From positions 62,001 through 126,000 of the forward strand of contig NZ_JASDCU010000005.1 of the NCBI RefSeq assembly GCF_030407765.1: a stretch of DNA of 64,000 nt, in the 5' to 3' direction. This DNA is from Microbacterium sp. APC 3901. Its GTDB lineage: Bacteria > Actinomycetota > Actinomycetes > Actinomycetales > Microbacteriaceae. Below the pieces are notes generated by a model, which was not told the DNA's origin, did no database searches, and saw only the letters and a list, made by a program, of their open reading frames with translations. The translations under genes were made by a program, and so were the position numbers. This document shows, in pieces, positions 46,263 through 56,183 of this stretch (the stretch's first letter is position 1; every line of letters starts with the position of its first letter).

Positions 46263-46807
46263 CGACGCCCTCGGAACCGTGGGAGGACGCCGGCGAGTTC
46301 GCCGGCGTCCCCGACGAGTTCCAGCGTCTGTGGACCCCGCACCGCATGGCGTATATCCAGGCGGGCCCGGAGCCACTGCGTGAGGAGTGCCCGTTCTGCG
46401 AGGCCCCGAAGTTCCCGGATGCCGAGCGCCTGATCGTCGCACGCGGAGAGAGCGCCTACGTGCTGCTCAACCTGTTCCCTTACAACTCCGGACATCTGCT
46501 GGTCTGCCCGTATCGCCATATCGCGACCTACGATCAGGCGACGCCGGAAGAGGTCGCCGAGATCGGTGAGCTGACCCAGATCGGCATGCGCGTGCTCCGC
46601 GAGGTGTCACGCTGTGACGGCTTCAACCTCGGGATGAACCAGGGTGCCGTCGCGGGAGCGGGCGTCGACGGCCACCTGCACCAGCACATCGTGCCGCGGT
46701 GGACATCGGACGCCAACTTCTTCCCGATCATCGCGAAGACGAAGGCGCTGCCGCAGCTGCTCGGCGAGGTCCGTGAAGCCGTAGCGACCGCGTGGCCCAA
46801 GGCCTGA
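46259..46807 (+). CDS. HIT-family protein (diadenosine polyphosphate phosphorylase type)
   Basis: 182-residue nucleotide hydrolase/phosphorylase. Zinc-type Cys pair in EECPFCEAP (about 43-47) and the histidine triad in [11 protein letters not shown] (H139, H141, H143). [16 protein letters not shown] is the nucleotide-binding stretch. It matches the Rv2613c AP4A phosphorylase group, found behind thrS in actinobacteria. GTG start overlapping the thrS stop. Confidence 0.9.
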   Translation: MTTPSEPWEDAGEFAGVPDEFQRLWTPHRMAYIQAGPEPLREECPFCEAPKFPDAERLIVARGESAYVLLNLFPYNSGHLLVCPYRHIATYDQATPEEVAEIGELTQIGMRVLREVSRCDGFNLGMNQGAVAGAGVDGHLHQHIVPRWTSDANFFPIIAKTKALPQLLGEVREAVATAWPKA

Positions 46808-46813
46808 CGCCGG

Positions 46814-47665
46814 TCAGCGCACCTGGCGTGCGGTGAACTGCATACGCGGGTTCGCGTAGAACTCCTGCGCCTCGACCAGCTGCAGTTCGCGTGCACCGGA
46901 CTCGAGGGTCGCCGCAAGCAGATCGAACACGCTGGATGCGGTGCGCTCGAGCGCCGTCTTGGCGTCGCCCGTCGCGACGTAGTGCGCCGTGAAGAGGGCA
47001 GCGGTGACGTCACCCGAGCCGTTGGCCTTCATCGGAAGACGCGGCGTCTGCACGATCCAGGCGCCGTCCGGGTCGGCGACGAGCATCTCGATGGTGCCCT
47101 CTTCGCGGTCGGGGCGCTCGACGCTCGTCACGAGCACCGTCCGCGGTCCCATCGCCATCGCCAGGTCGACCGACGTCAGAGTGGATTCCAGGGTGTCGGG
47201 CTCGGTGTCGGTGAGGAAGCCGAGCTCGAACTGGTTGGGGGTGATGATGTCGGCGGCCGGCACGACCTTCTCGCGCAGCAGGATCGGTATGGCCGGTGCG
47301 ACGAAGCATCCGGACTTCGCGTTGCCCATCACAGGGTCGCACGCGTACACGGCGTCGGGATTCGCCGCCTTGACTCGTGCGACGGCGTCGATGATCACGT
47401 CGCCGATGCCCTCGCCGCCCTGATAACCGCTGAGCACCGCATCGATCTCGCCGAAGACGCCGCGCTCCTCGATGCCCGTGATGACCTCACGTACGTCGGT
47501 GGGGTCGATCAGCGGTCCGCGCCAGGCGCCGTACCCGGTGTGGTTCGAGAAGTTCACCGTGTAGACGGGGAGCACCTCGACGCCGATGCGCTGCAGCGGG
47601 AAGACTGCCGCGGAGTTGCCGACGTGGCCGTACGCGACGGCGGACTGGATGGAGAGGATCTTCAT
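46814..47665 (-). CDS. pdxY: Pyridoxal kinase PdxY
   Basis: 283-residue salvage enzyme phosphorylating pyridoxal with ATP to give PLP. It starts ILSIQSAVAYGHVGNSAAVF, with HTGYGAWRG (substrate), YACDPVMGN (metal/ATP) and the catalytic Asp in KANGSGDVTAAL. Convergent with the HIT gene (6 bp between stops). It sits 46 bp downstream of the MocR regulator on the same strand. Confidence 0.93.
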   Translation of the reverse strand: MKILSIQSAVAYGHVGNSAAVFPLQRIGVEVLPVYTVNFSNHTGYGAWRGPLIDPTDVREVITGIEERGVFGEIDAVLSGYQGGEGIGDVIIDAVARVKAANPDAVYACDPVMGNAKSGCFVAPAIPILLREKVVPAADIITPNQFELGFLTDTEPDTLESTLTSVDLAMAMGPRTVLVTSVERPDREEGTIEMLVADPDGAWIVQTPRLPMKANGSGDVTAALFTAHYVATGDAKTALERTASSVFDLLAATLESGARELQLVEAQEFYANPRMQFTARQVR

Positions 47666-47711
47666 TCTCCGATCCTTTCAGAGAGGGCGGGACGGGTCCC
47701 GCGGCGGGTGA

Positions 47712-49019
47712 TCATCGTACGGCCGCGACGAGGTCGGCGATGAGCGTCTCCGCATCATCGTCCGACAGATCGTGCACGGTGAGGCGCAGGTGCTGCGAGG
47801 GTTCCGCCCGCTCGTCGAGGGCGAAATCGTCTCCGGTGCGTGCGAGCCAGCCGCGACGCATCAGCCGCTCGGCGACGACCCTCGCCGGCTTCGGAAGCTG
47901 CACCCACAGGCTCAGTCCGTCGGTGGCGGGGGTGTCGAGTCCCTCCTCGCGCAGGCGGGCGGCGAATGCGGCATTCCTCGCCGCGTAGTGCTCGCGGGCC
48001 TCGGTGATGCGGGAGGCGACCGTGTCATCGGTCAGTTGAGTCAGAGTGAGGCGCTGCAGCAGGTGGCTGACCCAGGTGGTGCCGGGGCTCAGCCGCATGG
48101 CGAGGCGCTCGGCTGTGGTCGCGTCCGTCGCGGCGATCGCGAGGCACATGTCGGGTCCGAGGAACTTCGACACCGAGCGCACGAGGGCGAACCGTCGATG
48201 TTCCGGCCCGATGAGTGATTCGTACGGCTGATGGGACAGCATCGAGAAATGGTCGTCCTCGATGATCAGCACATACGGGTGGTCGGCGAGCACGGCGCGC
48301 AGCTCGGCAGCGCGCGTGGCCGTGAGGCTCGCGCCGGTCGGATTCTGGGCGCGCGGGGTGCAGATCACCGCGCGGACGCCGGCATCCAACGCGTCCCGGA
48401 GACCCTGAACGGTCATGCCCTCATCGTCGACGGGCACTGGCACGGCACGGTACCCGCCGAGACGCACCGTGTGGATGCTGGCGAGGAAGCAGGGGTCTTC
48501 GAGCGCGACGGCGTCGTCGCGCATCAGGGCCTGCGCGAGAAGACGCTCGACCGCATCGACCGCACCACTGGTCACAGTGATGCGGAAGTCGAGGTGTCCG
48601 ATGTCGTTCGCGATCCACTGCTGCGCCCAATGCTCGAGCCCACGGTCGATCACGGGTTCGCCGTAGAGCACGGGCCGCCCGGCGACGGTGGCGAGTGCCT
48701 GCGACGGATCGGGGATCAGCCGGGGGTCGGGGTTGCCGGTGCCGACGTCGCGCAGCACGGTGTCGGATGCGTAGCCCTCTTGGGCGACGGCTTCCAAACC
48801 CGTGATGACGGTGCCCGCGCGACCGCGCGAGATGACGATGCCCGCCTGCGCGAGCTGCCGGTAGGCGGCGACAGCGGTGTTGCGATTGACGCCGAGCGTC
48901 GCAGCGAGCTCACGAACGGGCGGAAGCGGGCTGCCTGCACGCAGGACTCCGCGATCGCGCAGCCCTCGCACGCTGTCGGCGATGTCCGCTGCGGTCGTTC
49001 CGGTGATCTGGTCGCTCAT
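47712..49019 (-). CDS. pdxR: MocR/PdxR-type regulator (GntR HTH plus aminotransferase domain)
   Basis: 435 residues. N-terminal winged helix (PLPPVRELAATLGVNRNTAV, about 31-50) joined to a class I aminotransferase-like domain; its PLP Lys lies in SVSKFLGPDMCLA, and DDHFSMLSHQPY and AVICTPRAQNPTGAS are fold motifs. PdxR proteins activate pdxST when PLP is low and repress themselves. The divergent placement next to pdxST, and pdxY downstream, support that role here. Confidence 0.9.
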   Translation of the reverse strand: MSDQITGTTAADIADSVRGLRDRGVLRAGSPLPPVRELAATLGVNRNTAVAAYRQLAQAGIVISRGRAGTVITGLEAVAQEGYASDTVLRDVGTGNPDPRLIPDPSQALATVAGRPVLYGEPVIDRGLEHWAQQWIANDIGHLDFRITVTSGAVDAVERLLAQALMRDDAVALEDPCFLASIHTVRLGGYRAVPVPVDDEGMTVQGLRDALDAGVRAVICTPRAQNPTGASLTATRAAELRAVLADHPYVLIIEDDHFSMLSHQPYESLIGPEHRRFALVRSVSKFLGPDMCLAIAATDATTAERLAMRLSPGTTWVSHLLQRLTLTQLTDDTVASRITEAREHYAARNAAFAARLREEGLDTPATDGLSLWVQLPKPARVVAERLMRRGWLARTGDDFALDERAEPSQHLRLTVHDLSDDDAETLIADLVAAVR

Positions 49020-49034
49020 GTGTCCTCGACTCCG

Positions 49035-49073
49035 ATTCTAGGTCGTTCCGGACAGTGCTACTGTTTGGCCTAG
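49035..49073. promoter_or_regulatory. Divergent pdxR/pdxST regulatory region with inverted repeats
   Basis: It holds an ACAGT-GCT-ACTGT palindrome (49052-49064) inside a wider CTAGGTC...GGCCTAG near-repeat (49038-49044, 49067-49073). TAGAAT on the minus strand (49040-49035) is a possible -10 for pdxR. These are likely binding sites of the MocR regulator. Confidence 0.5.
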
Positions 49074-49131
49074 ATCAAACGAGGCATCGTTCGACACCCG
49101 TGCACATCGTGCTTCCCCGACAGGAGCTCTC

Positions 49132-50025
49132 ATGACCGAACAGACCACCACCGGATCCCCGCGCGTCAAGCGCGGTCTCGCCGAGATGCTCAAGGGCGGG
49201 GTGATCATGGACGTCGTCACCGCCGACCAGGCGAAGATCGCCGAGGACGCGGGCGCTGTCGCCGTGATGGCCCTCGAGCGGGTTCCCGCTGACATCCGCG
49301 CCCAGGGCGGCGTCTCGCGTATGAGCGACCCCGACATGATCGACAGCATCATCGCCTCTGTGTCGATCCCTGTGATGGCCAAGGCGCGCATCGGCCACTT
49401 CGTCGAGGCGCAGGTGCTGCAGCAACTCGGTGTCGACTACATCGACGAGTCCGAGGTGCTGTCGCCCGCCGACTACGTGAATCACATCGACAAGCACGGC
49501 TTCGACGTGCCGTTCGTCTGCGGTGCCACGAACCTCGGTGAGGCGCTCCGTCGGATCAACGAGGGCGCGGCCATGATCCGTTCCAAGGGTGAGGCCGGCA
49601 CCGGCGACGTCTCCGAGGCGATGAAGCACATCCGCAAGATCCGGGGCGAGATCGCCGCACTCACCGCGCTTCCGAAGGACGAGCTGTTCGTCGCCGCGAA
49701 GGAGCTGCAGGCGCCCTACGAGCTCGTGGCGGAGATCGCTGAGACCGGCAAGCTTCCCGTCGTGCTGTTCGTCGCCGGCGGTGTGGCCACACCCGCGGAC
49801 GCCGCCATGATGATGCAGCTGGGCGCGGACGGTGTGTTCGTCGGATCCGGCATCTTCAAGTCGGGGAACCCAGTCGAGCGCGCGAAGGCGATCGTGAAGG
49901 CGACCACGTTCTTCGATGACGCGAAGGTCATCGCCGAGGTCTCACGCGGTCTCGGCGAGGCGATGGTGGGCATCAACGTCTCCGACCTCCCCGCCCCGCA
50001 CCGCCTGGCCGAGCGTGGCTGGTAG
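49132..50025 (+). CDS. pdxS: Pyridoxal 5'-phosphate synthase subunit PdxS
   Basis: 297-residue TIM-barrel synthase building PLP from ribose 5-phosphate, glyceraldehyde 3-phosphate and ammonia. Catalytic Asp27 in [14 protein letters not shown] and Lys84 in [20 protein letters not shown] lies near the C-terminus. Ammonia comes from PdxT, whose gene overlaps the 3' end by 11 nt. Confidence 0.97.
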   Translation: MTEQTTTGSPRVKRGLAEMLKGGVIMDVVTADQAKIAEDAGAVAVMALERVPADIRAQGGVSRMSDPDMIDSIIASVSIPVMAKARIGHFVEAQVLQQLGVDYIDESEVLSPADYVNHIDKHGFDVPFVCGATNLGEALRRINEGAAMIRSKGEAGTGDVSEAMKHIRKIRGEIAALTALPKDELFVAAKELQAPYELVAEIAETGKLPVVLFVAGGVATPADAAMMMQLGADGVFVGSGIFKSGNPVERAKAIVKATTFFDDAKVIAEVSRGLGEAMVGINVSDLPAPHRLAERGW

Positions 50026-50620
50026 TCCACGGGTCGGCGTTCTGGCGCTGCAGGGCGACGTGCGCGAGCACGTCGCCCTGCTGGTCGGACTCGGCGCCGA
50101 AGCGGTGCTGGTGCGCCGCCCGGAGGAGCTCGCGGCCGTGGACGGCCTCGTCATCCCCGGCGGCGAGTCCAGTGTGATCGACAAGCTCTCGCGCGCCTTC
50201 GGCATGCAGGAGCCGATCCGTGCCGCGATCAGCGCGGAGCTCCCGGTGTACGGCACCTGCGCCGGGTTGATCCTGCTGGCGGACGAGATGCGGGACGGAA
50301 TCGGGGGGCAGCAGTCGTTCGGAGGCATGGACATCGCCGTGCGCCGCAATGCCTTCGGTCGCCAGACGGAGTCCTTCGAGATGTCCCTCGACGTTCCGAT
50401 GCTCGGTGAGCCCCCGGTTCACGCGACCTTCATCCGTGCTCCGATCGTGGAGCGCGCGGGCGACGCGGTCGAGGTGCTCGCCACGCTGCCGGACGGCGGG
50501 ATCGTCGCGGTGCGTGAGGGCCCGCTTCTCGGCACCAGCTTCCATCCCGAGGTCGACGGCGAGACCCGGTTCCACCAGGTGTTCCTCGAGAGCGTCCGGG
50601 AGTACACCTCCGGGCGCTGA
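50015..50620 (+). CDS. pdxT: Pyridoxal 5'-phosphate synthase glutaminase subunit PdxT
   Basis: 201-residue glutaminase delivering ammonia to PdxS. Triad: Cys82 in [12 protein letters not shown], His177 and Glu179 in [24 protein letters not shown] is the oxyanion region. I chose the GTG at 50015, inside pdxS: the family's conserved start [11 protein letters not shown] follows within six residues. Translation is coupled to pdxS. Confidence 0.94.
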   Translation: MAGSPRVGVLALQGDVREHVALLVGLGAEAVLVRRPEELAAVDGLVIPGGESSVIDKLSRAFGMQEPIRAAISAELPVYGTCAGLILLADEMRDGIGGQQSFGGMDIAVRRNAFGRQTESFEMSLDVPMLGEPPVHATFIRAPIVERAGDAVEVLATLPDGGIVAVREGPLLGTSFHPEVDGETRFHQVFLESVREYTSGR

Positions 50621-50640
50621 CGCTCCGTGGTGCGACCCGC

Positions 50641-50656
50641 CATGCGCCGGCGCATG
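50641..50656. repeat. 16-bp perfect palindrome upstream of jetA
   Basis: CATGCGCCGGCGCATG, 20 bp after the pdxT stop and about 38 bp before jetA. It could be a weak hairpin at the end of pdxST or an operator for jetABC. Confidence 0.4.
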
Positions 50657-50680
50657 ACGAACCCGGGCCTCAGGTCGGAC

Positions 50681-50686
50681 TAGTCT
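50681..50686 (+). promoter_or_regulatory. TAGTCT -10 candidate of the jetABC operon
   Basis: TAGTCT, then 7 nt, then the GTG of jetA. GGA directly touching the GTG is too close to act as a Shine-Dalgarno, so a leaderless start is likely. Confidence 0.4.
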
Positions 50687-50693
50687 CTTTGGA

Positions 50694-52157
50694 GTGACTG
50701 GATCCAGGGCTGAGGCCGCGTACGCGCGCGCCATCACCGCATTCAGCACCCCGACACTCGATCTTCTGCATGGTCGATTCGCCCCGTTCGTGGTGGCGTC
50801 CCTCACCCTTCTGTTCAACGCCGACCGCGCATCGGTCGCGGTGGCGGATGCGCATGCCGAACTGGCCGAGGTGCTGGATGAGCTCCGCGCGGCGGGGGAC
50901 GACGAGGACGACAGAAGGCTGCCGTCCGGAACCGGACGCGACGTGTGTCGCAGCTGGGTGCGTCTGGGGTGGCTGATCCAGCAGATCGACGACGACGTCG
51001 AGGTCTATCGTCTGTCGGCGCATGCCGTCGCCGCGCTCGAGATATCGGGCCGCACCGGCGGCGGGCGGACCCGGGTGTCGAACTCCCGTGTGCGCACACT
51101 GCTCGACGCCGTGGAGCATCTGTCGGTCAGCGCCGAGGTCGACCCCGTCCGTCGTCTGTCTCGGCTGCATGCTGAACGTGACCTGATCGACGCCGAGATC
51201 GCTCGCATCCGGGAGACCGGACACGCGGAGCCTGTGGATGACGAGGAATTCCTCGAGGAGGCGGAGAACGTCCTTCATCTGGCACGGGAACTGCCGGCCG
51301 ATTTCACCCGAGTCGCTGAATCGCTCAGGTCTATGCAGCGCGACGTCGTCGCCCACCTTCGGAGGGATGAGCGGCCGACGAGCGAAGTGCTGCGCGAGTA
51401 TCTCCAGCGCGCCCAGGATGTGATGCAGTCGACCCCGGAGGGACGTGCATTCGCAGGAGCCCTCCGCCTGATCGGCGACCCCGAGCGCATCGATGCCCTC
51501 ACCGAGCAGCTTCGCGGGCTCCTCGACCTGCCATTCGCACGCATGCTCGACGGCTCTCAGCGTGCCGAGCTCGATGCGATCGCCCGACGAGTGGAACTGG
51601 GAGTCGAGGAGGTGCTGGCCGCGCAGCGCCGCGCCTCGCACGTGATCACCGGACAGGTGAAGACCCACGATCCGCTGCGTGATCGTCAGATCGACGATCT
51701 CCTGCGAGACGTCATCGCCGGGCTCCACGGCTGGTCGGGGCCGGCCACGGTCGTCGACCCGGTGCGCAGCATGCCGCTGGTCGATCTCGGGCATCTCCGT
51801 CAGACGACCAGCGACATCCGCCCGCCGCGGGCTCCCGCCCCTCTCACGGATGCCGGCGACGTCGACTTCCTCGATCACGACACGCGTGCCTGGGGCGGTC
51901 CGAGGTACGCCGAGCTCGAGGAGTACGTCGCCGGCCTCGGCTCGGAGTTCGATCTCGCCGAGGCGTTCCGGGCGGTTCCCGACGCGGTTCGACGCCCCGT
52001 CGACCTCCTCGGCCTGCTCGAGATCGCGCACCGCAACGGTCTCACGGAGGGCGATGGCATCTCGACGGTCGAAGCGCTGCGGCCGGACGGGACGACTCGC
52101 CGCTTCGCCTTCGGAGCCGTGGTCGCCCGCAGCATGAAGGAGGATGCAGATGAGTGA
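50694..52157 (+). CDS. jetA: JetA/MksF-like kleisin (DUF3375)
   Basis: 487-residue DUF3375 protein, the kleisin-like subunit of Wadjet (JetA) and MksBEF/EptABCD (MksF) complexes, bridging the heads of the SMC-like subunit. It starts [20 protein letters not shown]...[13 protein letters not shown], has [16 protein letters not shown] and [18 protein letters not shown], and a C-terminal domain with [20 protein letters not shown] start; the coding end overlaps jetB by 8 nt. Established: Wadjet restricts plasmids. Here the nuclease gene is missing (see JetC). Confidence 0.88.
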   Translation: MTGSRAEAAYARAITAFSTPTLDLLHGRFAPFVVASLTLLFNADRASVAVADAHAELAEVLDELRAAGDDEDDRRLPSGTGRDVCRSWVRLGWLIQQIDDDVEVYRLSAHAVAALEISGRTGGGRTRVSNSRVRTLLDAVEHLSVSAEVDPVRRLSRLHAERDLIDAEIARIRETGHAEPVDDEEFLEEAENVLHLARELPADFTRVAESLRSMQRDVVAHLRRDERPTSEVLREYLQRAQDVMQSTPEGRAFAGALRLIGDPERIDALTEQLRGLLDLPFARMLDGSQRAELDAIARRVELGVEEVLAAQRRASHVITGQVKTHDPLRDRQIDDLLRDVIAGLHGWSGPATVVDPVRSMPLVDLGHLRQTTSDIRPPRAPAPLTDAGDVDFLDHDTRAWGGPRYAELEEYVAGLGSEFDLAEAFRAVPDAVRRPVDLLGLLEIAHRNGLTEGDGISTVEALRPDGTTRRFAFGAVVARSMKEDADE

Positions 52158-52809
52158 CGACGACCTCACGACGGCCGTCGCTGACGAGGGTTTCATCGCT
52201 CCCATCGCGATGGAGGACGACCTCGAGGCGCACTTCCCGGGTGACCGCGGCACGCTCGACCCCGAGATCAGGCGTGTGCTGGTGCACCTGCTCCAGCGCC
52301 GGTTCCTCTCGATGGAGCGCAACCGGCGCGAGTGGATGCTGCTGATCGAGCACCAGCACGTCATCGAGTCGCGGCTCAATGACATCTACCTGCGACTGAT
52401 CATCGATCATGCGCGAGGATTCGCATACAAGCAGCAGCTGCGCTCCGATGAGGTCGAGATGCCCGTGCTGCTGAAGGACTCGCCGTACTCACGTGCCGAG
52501 ACCCTCGTGCTGGTGCACCTGCGAACCGTCTACCAGCGCGAGTCCGCAGCCGGCGAGGGCTCGGTGCGGATCGACATCGAGGACGTCGAGCAGACCGTCC
52601 TGAGCTACTTCGCCGACGTCGACGGCGGGACCGCGAAGCAGCAGAGGGCGATCCGCAGCGCATTGGACAGGCTGGACAGAGAGGGCATCGTGCAGGAGGA
52701 GACCAGCGGGCGGTATCGGATCACCGCTCTCGTCGAGGTGGTGCTCAGCGCCGAGACGCTCAAGGAGCTGAGGGAGTGGCTGCGAGCTCAGTCGGCGGTG
52801 GCGCGATGA
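52150..52809 (+). CDS. jetB: JetB/MksE-like KITE protein (DUF4194)
   Basis: 219-residue DUF4194 protein, the KITE subunit of Wadjet/MksBEF. Winged-helix type region: [20 protein letters not shown], then [20 protein letters not shown] and [15 protein letters not shown]...[16 protein letters not shown]. The ATG at 52150 has GGAGGA in front; the stop overlaps the JetC ATG (ATGA). It should bind the kleisin JetA. Confidence 0.87.
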   Translation: MSDDDLTTAVADEGFIAPIAMEDDLEAHFPGDRGTLDPEIRRVLVHLLQRRFLSMERNRREWMLLIEHQHVIESRLNDIYLRLIIDHARGFAYKQQLRSDEVEMPVLLKDSPYSRAETLVLVHLRTVYQRESAAGEGSVRIDIEDVEQTVLSYFADVDGGTAKQQRAIRSALDRLDREGIVQEETSGRYRITALVEVVLSAETLKELREWLRAQSAVAR

Positions 52810-55800
52810 CGATGATGGACACGCTCTTCGGGATGATCCCCGCGAGCTCTCGCGGCCAGCAGTGGGTCGCCGAGGAGCTGCAGCTCATCAATTGGGGCGG
52901 TTACGACGGCGGACCGCACCGAGTGCGGTTCTCACCGGATGCCACCCTGCTGTGCGGCGGGTCCGGCTCAGGCAAGTCCACGCTGATGGACGGCTACATC
53001 GCCCTGATGATGCCGCACACCACACCTTTCAACGGCGCCTCGAACGGTGGCGTCACGGGGCGTCCGCGCGGTGAGGAGCAGCGGAACATCCTGTCGTACG
53101 GGCGAGGCAAGATCGACGAGTCCCGCACCGACGAGGGCACGAAGCTCCGCGTGCTGCGCGGCGACGGCGAAGACACATGGAGCGCCGTCTCGATGACCTG
53201 GTTGGATCACGACGGATCGCGCTTCACGGCGGTGCGCGGGTGGTACATCCCTGCAGATGCCCGAACTCTCGAGGACACGACGAGGGTGCGAGCCACGGTC
53301 GACGGCGCATTCGACCTCACGCAGCTCGAGCGCGCTGCGGTTCAGCGCCTCAGCGACGCGTCAGTGCGCGCCGTCGGGCTGGATCCGGTTCCGACCGATC
53401 GCGAGTTCTCGGCACGGCTGCACGCTGTGCTCGGCATCGGCGCCGCCGGTTCCGGGGCGAAGGCCATCAGTCTTCTCGCCCGGATCCAGGCCGGGCAGCA
53501 GATCACCACGGTGGACGACCTGTACAAGAAGCTCGTACTCGAAGAGCCCGAGACGATGGCGACCGCCGACGCGGTGGTCGCCCATTTCGATGAGCTGGAG
53601 AGCACGCGCACGCGAATGCTCGTCGCCAAGCAGCAGGTGGCGGCTCTCGAGCCGATCCGCGGGATCTCGCACCGCATCGAGGCGGCCTCGGAGCGGATGC
53701 GGGTCGTGGATGAGGTCGGAGTCTTCTCCGAGCCGACCTCGCTCGCGGCGCTGTGGAGCGCCGAGCGTCGTCTGGATCTGCTGCGCGAGGTGGAGACGGA
53801 ACTGCGTGACCGGACCCAGGCGCTCCAGCTGGCCGTGCGTGAGAAGAACGCCCTCATCACCGCCGCGGAAGTCGAGCGCGAAGGGCTTCTCGACGTCCTG
53901 CGACAGTCCGGAGGCGATCGTCTCGAGACCGCCCAGCGAGAACTGCGCGGCGTCGAGCGTCGCCTCGCAGACGTTCAGCGCGAGCGGGCCCGTTTCGAGG
54001 CCGTCGCCGGCGAACTCGGCGCCGAGGTGAATGACGCGGCCCAGTTCGAGAGCCTGCTCACCCGTAACGGCAGGGAACTCCCGCAGGCCGGGGTCCGAGG
54101 CGCCCGCGCCGACTTCGCCGACGCCGAGTCCGCACGCAGAGCGGTGGAGACCGAGCTCGCACAGGCGCGTGCCGAGCGCGACCGCACCCGAGACCTGCGG
54201 GGGAGCATCCCCGCACATCTGCACGAATCGCGAGCCCTGCTCGCTCATGCCGCCGGGCTCGCTCCGACCGATCTGCCCTTCGTCGGCGAGCTGATCGAGG
54301 TCCGCACCGAGTTCGAGCCGTGGCGGGACGCGTTCAACCTGGCGCTCGGCGGGTTCACGAGGACCCTGCTGATCGACGTCGCGAACCTCCCGCGATTCCG
54401 CACCGCGATCGACTCAGTGCGCACCGCGGAGCGGATCAGCTATGAGGGAGTGCACACCGGTCTCGCGGACTCTCGGACGGCCGACCCTCGGACGCTCCCC
54501 GGTCGTCTCGATCACAGATCGACGCCGTTCACCGGGTGGCTTCAGCAGCGACTGCGTGAGCGGTTCGAATACGTGTGCGTCGATTCCACGGCCGAGCTCG
54601 CCGATCATCCCCGTGCGCTGACGCTCGCGGGGCAGGTGTCGCAGGGAGACCGGGGGTCCCACGGCGGGCACGGCCGCGCGAACATGCTCGGATTCTCGAA
54701 CGCGCGCCGTCTGCGGGAGCTCGACGAGCAGATCGCCGAGCTCGAGATTCGACGGGATGCGGCGTCCGCGGTGGCCGAGGCAGCCGAGTCGACTCTCGAT
54801 CGCATCGAGGCCACCGCGAAGGCTCAGGCGAAGATCGAGGACCTCACCTGGGAGCAGATCGATGTCGAGGCCGTCTCGGCGGAGCGCGACCGATGGCTCG
54901 CGGTCGAGGCGGAGGTCACCGACAAGAACCCGAAGATCGCCGAACTGCGCTCTCAGGCTGAGGAACTGAGAAAGCGGGCGGGCCGCCTGCGGGACGAGAG
55001 CTCCCGTCTCGGGGGAGACCTGACGCTCGCCCAGGACCGTTGGGTGGAGGTGACCGACCAGGTCGACGACTGTCAGAGGATAGTCGATGCGGCCGAGGTG
55101 GCGGAGATCGCGCTCGAGGAGCGGCACCGTTCCTTCCTCGACGCACGCTTCCTCGGCGCGGATGCGGCCGTCAGCGTCACCGCGTCAGAACGACTCGCCC
55201 ACCTCGACTCCGCATTGCGCACCGCGTCGACCAGGCTGCTCGAGGACCGCACGTCGGCGGCCACGGCGCACGCGGATCAGCGAGAGCAGATGCGCCGGCT
55301 GATGACCGGGTTCCTCGAGCGCTGGGACTCCCTCACGATCCTGCCTGACCCCGACGAGTCGGTCGCCGAGTTCGAGGGGATCCTCGATGCGCTGGAGACC
55401 AACGGCCTGCACGAGCTCGAGTCCGAGTGGCGTGACAGCCTGCTCAAGCTCTCCGGGAACGACCTGACGAGTCTGGACTCGACGCTCGGTCGATCGCTGC
55501 GTGAGATCAAGAATCGCATCGAACCGATCAACCGGATCATGGAGGAGCTGCCGTTCTACGACGACGAGCACCGCCTTCAGATCACACCGCGCGAGAATCA
55601 GTCCGAAGCGCGCAGGCGATTCCGCAAGGAGCTGCGCGAGGTGCGCGCCCTCATCGACGCCGCGGAGACGGATGCCGACCGTGAGAGCGTCTACCGGAGG
55701 ATGAGCCGTCTCATCGGCCGGATGCGGCGGACGGCACCGGATTTCGCTGAACTCATCGACGTGCGCAACCACGTGCGGGTGAGTGCGGAGCGGATCCATG

Positions 55801-56165
55801 CCACGACCCGCGAGCACGTCGCGCTCTACGATCACATCGGCGAGAAGTCGGGCGGAGAGTCGCAGGAGCTCGTCGCGTTCATCGTGGGCGCGGCACTGCG
55901 ATATCAGCTCGGCGATGCGGGAGCGGAGCGTCCGCGATACGCGCCCGTCTTCATGGACGAGGCACTGATCAAGGCGGACGCCCATTTCACGAAGCGTGCG
56001 ATCGGCGCGTGGCGAGGTCTCGGGTTCCAGCTCGTGATCGGTGCGCCGAACGACAAGTACAGCGCGATCGAACCGCATGTCGACGTGGAATACGACATCC
56101 TGAAAGACACCAGGGGCCGCTCGTGGGCCCGGCCGAAGGTGGGTCTCCCGGCTGGGGGAGACTGA
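52806..56165 (+). CDS. jetC: JetC/MksB-like SMC-type ATPase
   Basis: 1119-residue SMC/MukB-like ATPase. The N-terminal head has [19 protein letters not shown] and Walker [10 protein letters not shown] (51-59). Long helical coiled-coil stretches (about 270-470 and 610-900) flank a central hinge-like region (about 490-590). The C-terminal head has the ABC signature KSGGESQE (1014-1021) and Walker [12 protein letters not shown] (D1051, E1052). All ATPase motifs are intact. The next gene (56184, minus strand) is a decarboxylase, so no JetD/MksG toprim nuclease (DUF3322/DUF2220) follows, unlike standard Wadjet operons. Confidence 0.9.
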   Translation: MTMMDTLFGMIPASSRGQQWVAEELQLINWGGYDGGPHRVRFSPDATLLCGGSGSGKSTLMDGYIALMMPHTTPFNGASNGGVTGRPRGEEQRNILSYGRGKIDESRTDEGTKLRVLRGDGEDTWSAVSMTWLDHDGSRFTAVRGWYIPADARTLEDTTRVRATVDGAFDLTQLERAAVQRLSDASVRAVGLDPVPTDREFSARLHAVLGIGAAGSGAKAISLLARIQAGQQITTVDDLYKKLVLEEPETMATADAVVAHFDELESTRTRMLVAKQQVAALEPIRGISHRIEAASERMRVVDEVGVFSEPTSLAALWSAERRLDLLREVETELRDRTQALQLAVREKNALITAAEVEREGLLDVLRQSGGDRLETAQRELRGVERRLADVQRERARFEAVAGELGAEVNDAAQFESLLTRNGRELPQAGVRGARADFADAESARRAVETELAQARAERDRTRDLRGSIPAHLHESRALLAHAAGLAPTDLPFVGELIEVRTEFEPWRDAFNLALGGFTRTLLIDVANLPRFRTAIDSVRTAERISYEGVHTGLADSRTADPRTLPGRLDHRSTPFTGWLQQRLRERFEYVCVDSTAELADHPRALTLAGQVSQGDRGSHGGHGRANMLGFSNARRLRELDEQIAELEIRRDAASAVAEAAESTLDRIEATAKAQAKIEDLTWEQIDVEAVSAERDRWLAVEAEVTDKNPKIAELRSQAEELRKRAGRLRDESSRLGGDLTLAQDRWVEVTDQVDDCQRIVDAAEVAEIALEERHRSFLDARFLGADAAVSVTASERLAHLDSALRTASTRLLEDRTSAATAHADQREQMRRLMTGFLERWDSLTILPDPDESVAEFEGILDALETNGLHELESEWRDSLLKLSGNDLTSLDSTLGRSLREIKNRIEPINRIMEELPFYDDEHRLQITPRENQSEARRRFRKELREVRALIDAAETDADRESVYRRMSRLIGRMRRTAPDFAELIDVRNHVRVSAERIHATTREHVALYDHIGEKSGGESQELVAFIVGAALRYQLGDAGAERPRYAPVFMDEALIKADAHFTKRAIGAWRGLGFQLVIGAPNDKYSAIEPHVDVEYDILKDTRGRSWARPKVGLPAGGD

Positions 56166-56183
56166 CCGCGGGCGGGGCGCGCC

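Noticed and set aside
44325..46442. A 705-codon minus-strand frame opposite thrS
   Set aside because: Antisense shadow of thrS, with no ribosome site or family resemblance.
50670..52385. A 571-codon minus-strand frame opposite jetA
   Set aside because: JetA has clear DUF3375 similarity and operon overlap with jetB; the antisense frame has none. It is not a hidden jetD.
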